A stretch of 64,000 nucleotides of DNA from assembly GCA_037957365.1 (NCBI GenBank), contig JARHVA010005354.1:583501-647500 (forward strand), given 5' to 3'. Under the pieces are notes generated by a model. That model saw only the letters and a program-made list of their open reading frames with translations, searched no databases and had not been told where the DNA came from. Below, one piece after another: positions 61,501-64,000 of this stretch; the stretch's first letter is position 1; each line of letters opens with the position of its first letter. Made by a program: the position numbers and the translations under genes. This DNA is from Torreya grandis. Lineage: Eukaryota; Streptophyta; Pinopsida; Cupressales; Taxaceae.

Positions 61501-61680
61501 AAAATTGGCATCGATCGCTACCACCTATGACTAAAAATCAACATCGATCCCTGCAACCTATGACTTGCTTAAAATAGAAAGACATAAAAAATGAAATTAA
61601 AACTTGAATTTTGAATATTTTTATGCATCCATTAGAAAAACTAAAATAAGAATATCATCCTCCTTGGTATTATGGGATGC
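58501..61680 (-). other. Leader region of E
   Basis: About 3 kb without recognisable coding sequence between the 5' LTR and gag, much longer than the leader of C. It has a small palindrome ACCCCACcatggaGTGGGGT at about 60536 and repeated CATCGATC motifs near 61190 and 61510. Either expanded, or the gag start lies further upstream and is unrecognisable. Confidence 0.45.
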
Positions 61681-61681
61681 T

Positions 61682-61706
61682 TGAAGCCCCACCGGGCATG
61701 TCATCA
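61682..61706 (-). other. Primer-binding site of E
   Basis: On the minus strand ATGACATGCCCGGTGGGGCTTC follows the LTR end TTTGTCAACA. Same type as in C (TGGCACGCCCAGTGGGAC). Confidence 0.6.
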
Positions 61707-62702
61707 TGTTGACAAAGAATACGTAGAGGGGAGGTTAGTCTTGTGTTAGTTTGAGAGATAAAAATCAAAACACACTAAAATTATAACACCTCTATCTTAC
61801 ACACTAGAGAGAGCTTAGATAACAAGGACACATATGAAATCACAAAAAATCATATAATAACACAATATTTTACCTTCCTTGAAGCTCCAAATGGTTTATT
61901 GAATGGCTTGTTAGGCTTGAACATTAAGTAGTCTTTGACAATGAAGCTTGGTTGGCTCATTCTCTCCTTGTCACATTGGCTTTGATTGTTTGGCTCAAGA
62001 TTTGGGCATGGTAACAGTACTTACATTAAGATTATGGAGTAAATCCTGCACAATAATTCTATAATATCTAAGCTCAAAAATGAAGGGGTATGGCTTTCTA
62101 TTTATAGCTTTAGGAATTAATTCTCAACCAAGGTGAGTTAAGGTTGAGTTTATGATTGGAATGGGTTAAAACTAAACCTGTGTGTTAAAAATAACTCCAA
62201 TTAAGTTAATAGTTTTCATGTAATTATGATTTTCAATTATTAGGCATGGCTCTCAAATTATCAATTTTAAAAGAGCTTGCGCACTCATAAAAGCAATGAT
62301 GAAAAGGTTTGATATTTTGATTTTAGGAATTTTCATTTTTAGATATTCATTAATTGTAAATGGATAATTCAATTAAGAATTTAATCTTGTTTAATTTTTT
62401 AATTGATTTTGATTAACATGTTAGCTCTTTCAAAATTTTATCAAGTGCCCCACTTAATGGGTCCATAGTCCAAATTAATAGTTTTATGCTACAAGGTGAT
62501 TAGGGATGAATCTATGAGAGGTTATTGTTACATACAAGATAGTATCCCAAATAGGGATGCCTTAACATAGTTCTAAGTTTTGATGAATGCTATGCAATAA
62601 AATTTGGGATGTTCATGATTTCAAGGCTTAATTTTCAAAGGTTTTTAAGAATCAGTCTAAAGTCTGATCAAAATCCAATTATGACTAGTTTGGGTGTCAA
62701 CA
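61707..62702 (-). repeat. 5' LTR of E (996 bp)
   Basis: Plus-strand reading TGTTGACAAAG...GGGTGTCAACA. Uninterrupted copy that allows the split 3' LTR to be joined. Sampled identity about 82-88% by eye. Confidence 0.87.
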
Positions 62703-64000
62703 TCTATACACAGTAGACATACATGTGTACATATTTTGGAATCTTGCATTGAAGGCTCTAATTGGTTCATTGGGTTACCATCTCATGATATAAAAATGTT
62801 GGTATATCATGTTATGACTAGGAAATTATCCATATTATTCCATAAATGTATCATAACATTGAGGCCATGTTGTAGTTGAAATTTTTGTATGTTTGAGGAA
62901 TCAAAAATATGTAGCCTCTTGCAGTGTGAATGGGAATAGTATCAATAAAACATCATCATGAATGACATATATAAAAATTATATAAATAATAAAATATTTC
63001 ATGCTCTCCTCTATAATTTATCCCCAAGAGGGAGATAATGAAGGGATGAATTTGTCTAAGTTTTTAGGTAGATCCTTGATGACATCAAATATGACAATGG
63101 TTAAACCAGCTAACTAGGCCATAGTAAAGAGTTGAGGTTGGTTATCTTGCATCAGTGAAATTATATAAATAATAAATCTCCTAGGGACACATCTATCTAA
63201 AATGGGCCTTCAATGAACATATAAAGGTGTTAGTAATTATATACCAAAATTAGAATTGGCCCTTGTTAGCCTTATTGGGGGATCCACTGTACACAACTTA
63301 AGTGAATATTTAATAATCAAAGACTGTGGGCCCTCCTTCTAGTGCCATAAAAATTCATGTTGATGTGGGTTTTATAAACATCAAGGTAATATTATGAGGA
63401 TACACGTAATGTCTTAGGATTAATCAAAATATTCACTCTAAGACACAAGTTGTCAATGTCAAATTTGTACATAACCATGTGGTGGAATAATAATGAGCTA
63501 AGTGATTATTTACCTCAAATGGTTTAGATATGACGTGATTCTAAAATATACTTGAGGTGGATGGGTGGATATAAAGTATAGTGGAATTAAAAAAATTAAA
63601 ATTAAAAAGGTGGGAAAGGTAGGGCATAAAATATCTGACTCAACTAAATAATAAACCCTTCCAAGCCAACTTCCTTTATCCTAGGTTGATAAAATGTTTA
63701 ATAAATAATACCTAATAAAAATTACCATTAACACAATAGAAATACATAAATAGTTAATGATCAGAGGAAATAATTTAAATATACCCAAAAATTAATATTA
63801 AAGATATGGTTAGAACTAGATTTCACATCACATCTCTACCTCTAACCAGTAAAAGGTATGATCAATAATCAATGAGCCTTCAAACTAAAAAATTATTCAA
63901 TTTGAATAAATGAAAAATAAATAGTCACACAACCTATTTTAGATTATATTAACTTATTGGAAATTGTTAGTAATACACATAAATTTTAGAAGAGATAACA
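62703..64000. other. Unassigned right flank of E
   Basis: AT-rich. No coding or repeat match to other parts of the window that I can see. If E sits inside F this should continue F on the minus strand (gag or 5' end), but no gag motif was found. Confidence 0.3.

Overview
The window reads as non-genic DNA from a large plant genome. I see no cellular gene, tRNA, rRNA or CRISPR array. It is AT-rich, built almost entirely of LTR retrotransposons in different states of decay, and the coding traces are plant-type Ty3/gypsy (Tat-like, with an extra archaeal-type RNase H, aRNH) and Ty1/copia. Long nested stacks, a 3.1-kb LTR and old elements still recognisable but full of stops suggest a seed plant with a giant, slowly purged genome. 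A gymnosperm is my guess; the sequence does not prove it.

Layout. (A) 1-6243: a gypsy-derived element with a partial left LTR, PBS, broken gag, protease, part of aRNH, an integrase tail and a complete right LTR. It lacks RT, RNase H and the integrase core, so it is a non-autonomous deletion derivative. (B) 6244-about 11040: a plus-strand gypsy pol (aRNH-RT-RNase H-integrase) whose 5' half is cut off by A. 11040-14950 is AT-rich non-coding DNA with degenerate repeats. 14948-15514 holds a minus-strand copia LTR with its PBS, then a scrap of another copia LTR. (F) about 16860-21886: a minus-strand gypsy of the same family as B, with a deletion between RT and integrase.

The main structure is a three-level nest from 21887 to 62702. 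The outer element E is an old minus-strand gypsy (LTRs 21887-22365 + 47119-47652 and 61707-62702). Inside its left LTR sits D, a plus-strand copia with LTRs of about 3.1 kb (22366-47118, TSD agtta). Inside D's 5' LTR sits C, a minus-strand gypsy (22503-36861, TSD tgtgg). C is the best preserved element and carries gag, protease, RT, RNase H, aRNH and integrase in recognisable order. The ends and target-site duplications of C and D can be read directly. 62703-64000 is unassigned flank.

How the parts work together: in a live element gag forms the particle, protease cuts the polyprotein, RT and RNase H copy the RNA, and integrase inserts the DNA. No element here can do this alone. All have stops and frameshifts, and most have lost catalytic residues (integrase DDE in B, C, D and E; RT active site in D and E). 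Many stops sit where glutamine (CAG/CAA) or arginine (CGA) is expected, as deamination of methylated cytosine would produce. Two gypsy lineages can be told apart by aRNH position: before RT (A, B, F) or between RNase H and integrase (C, E).
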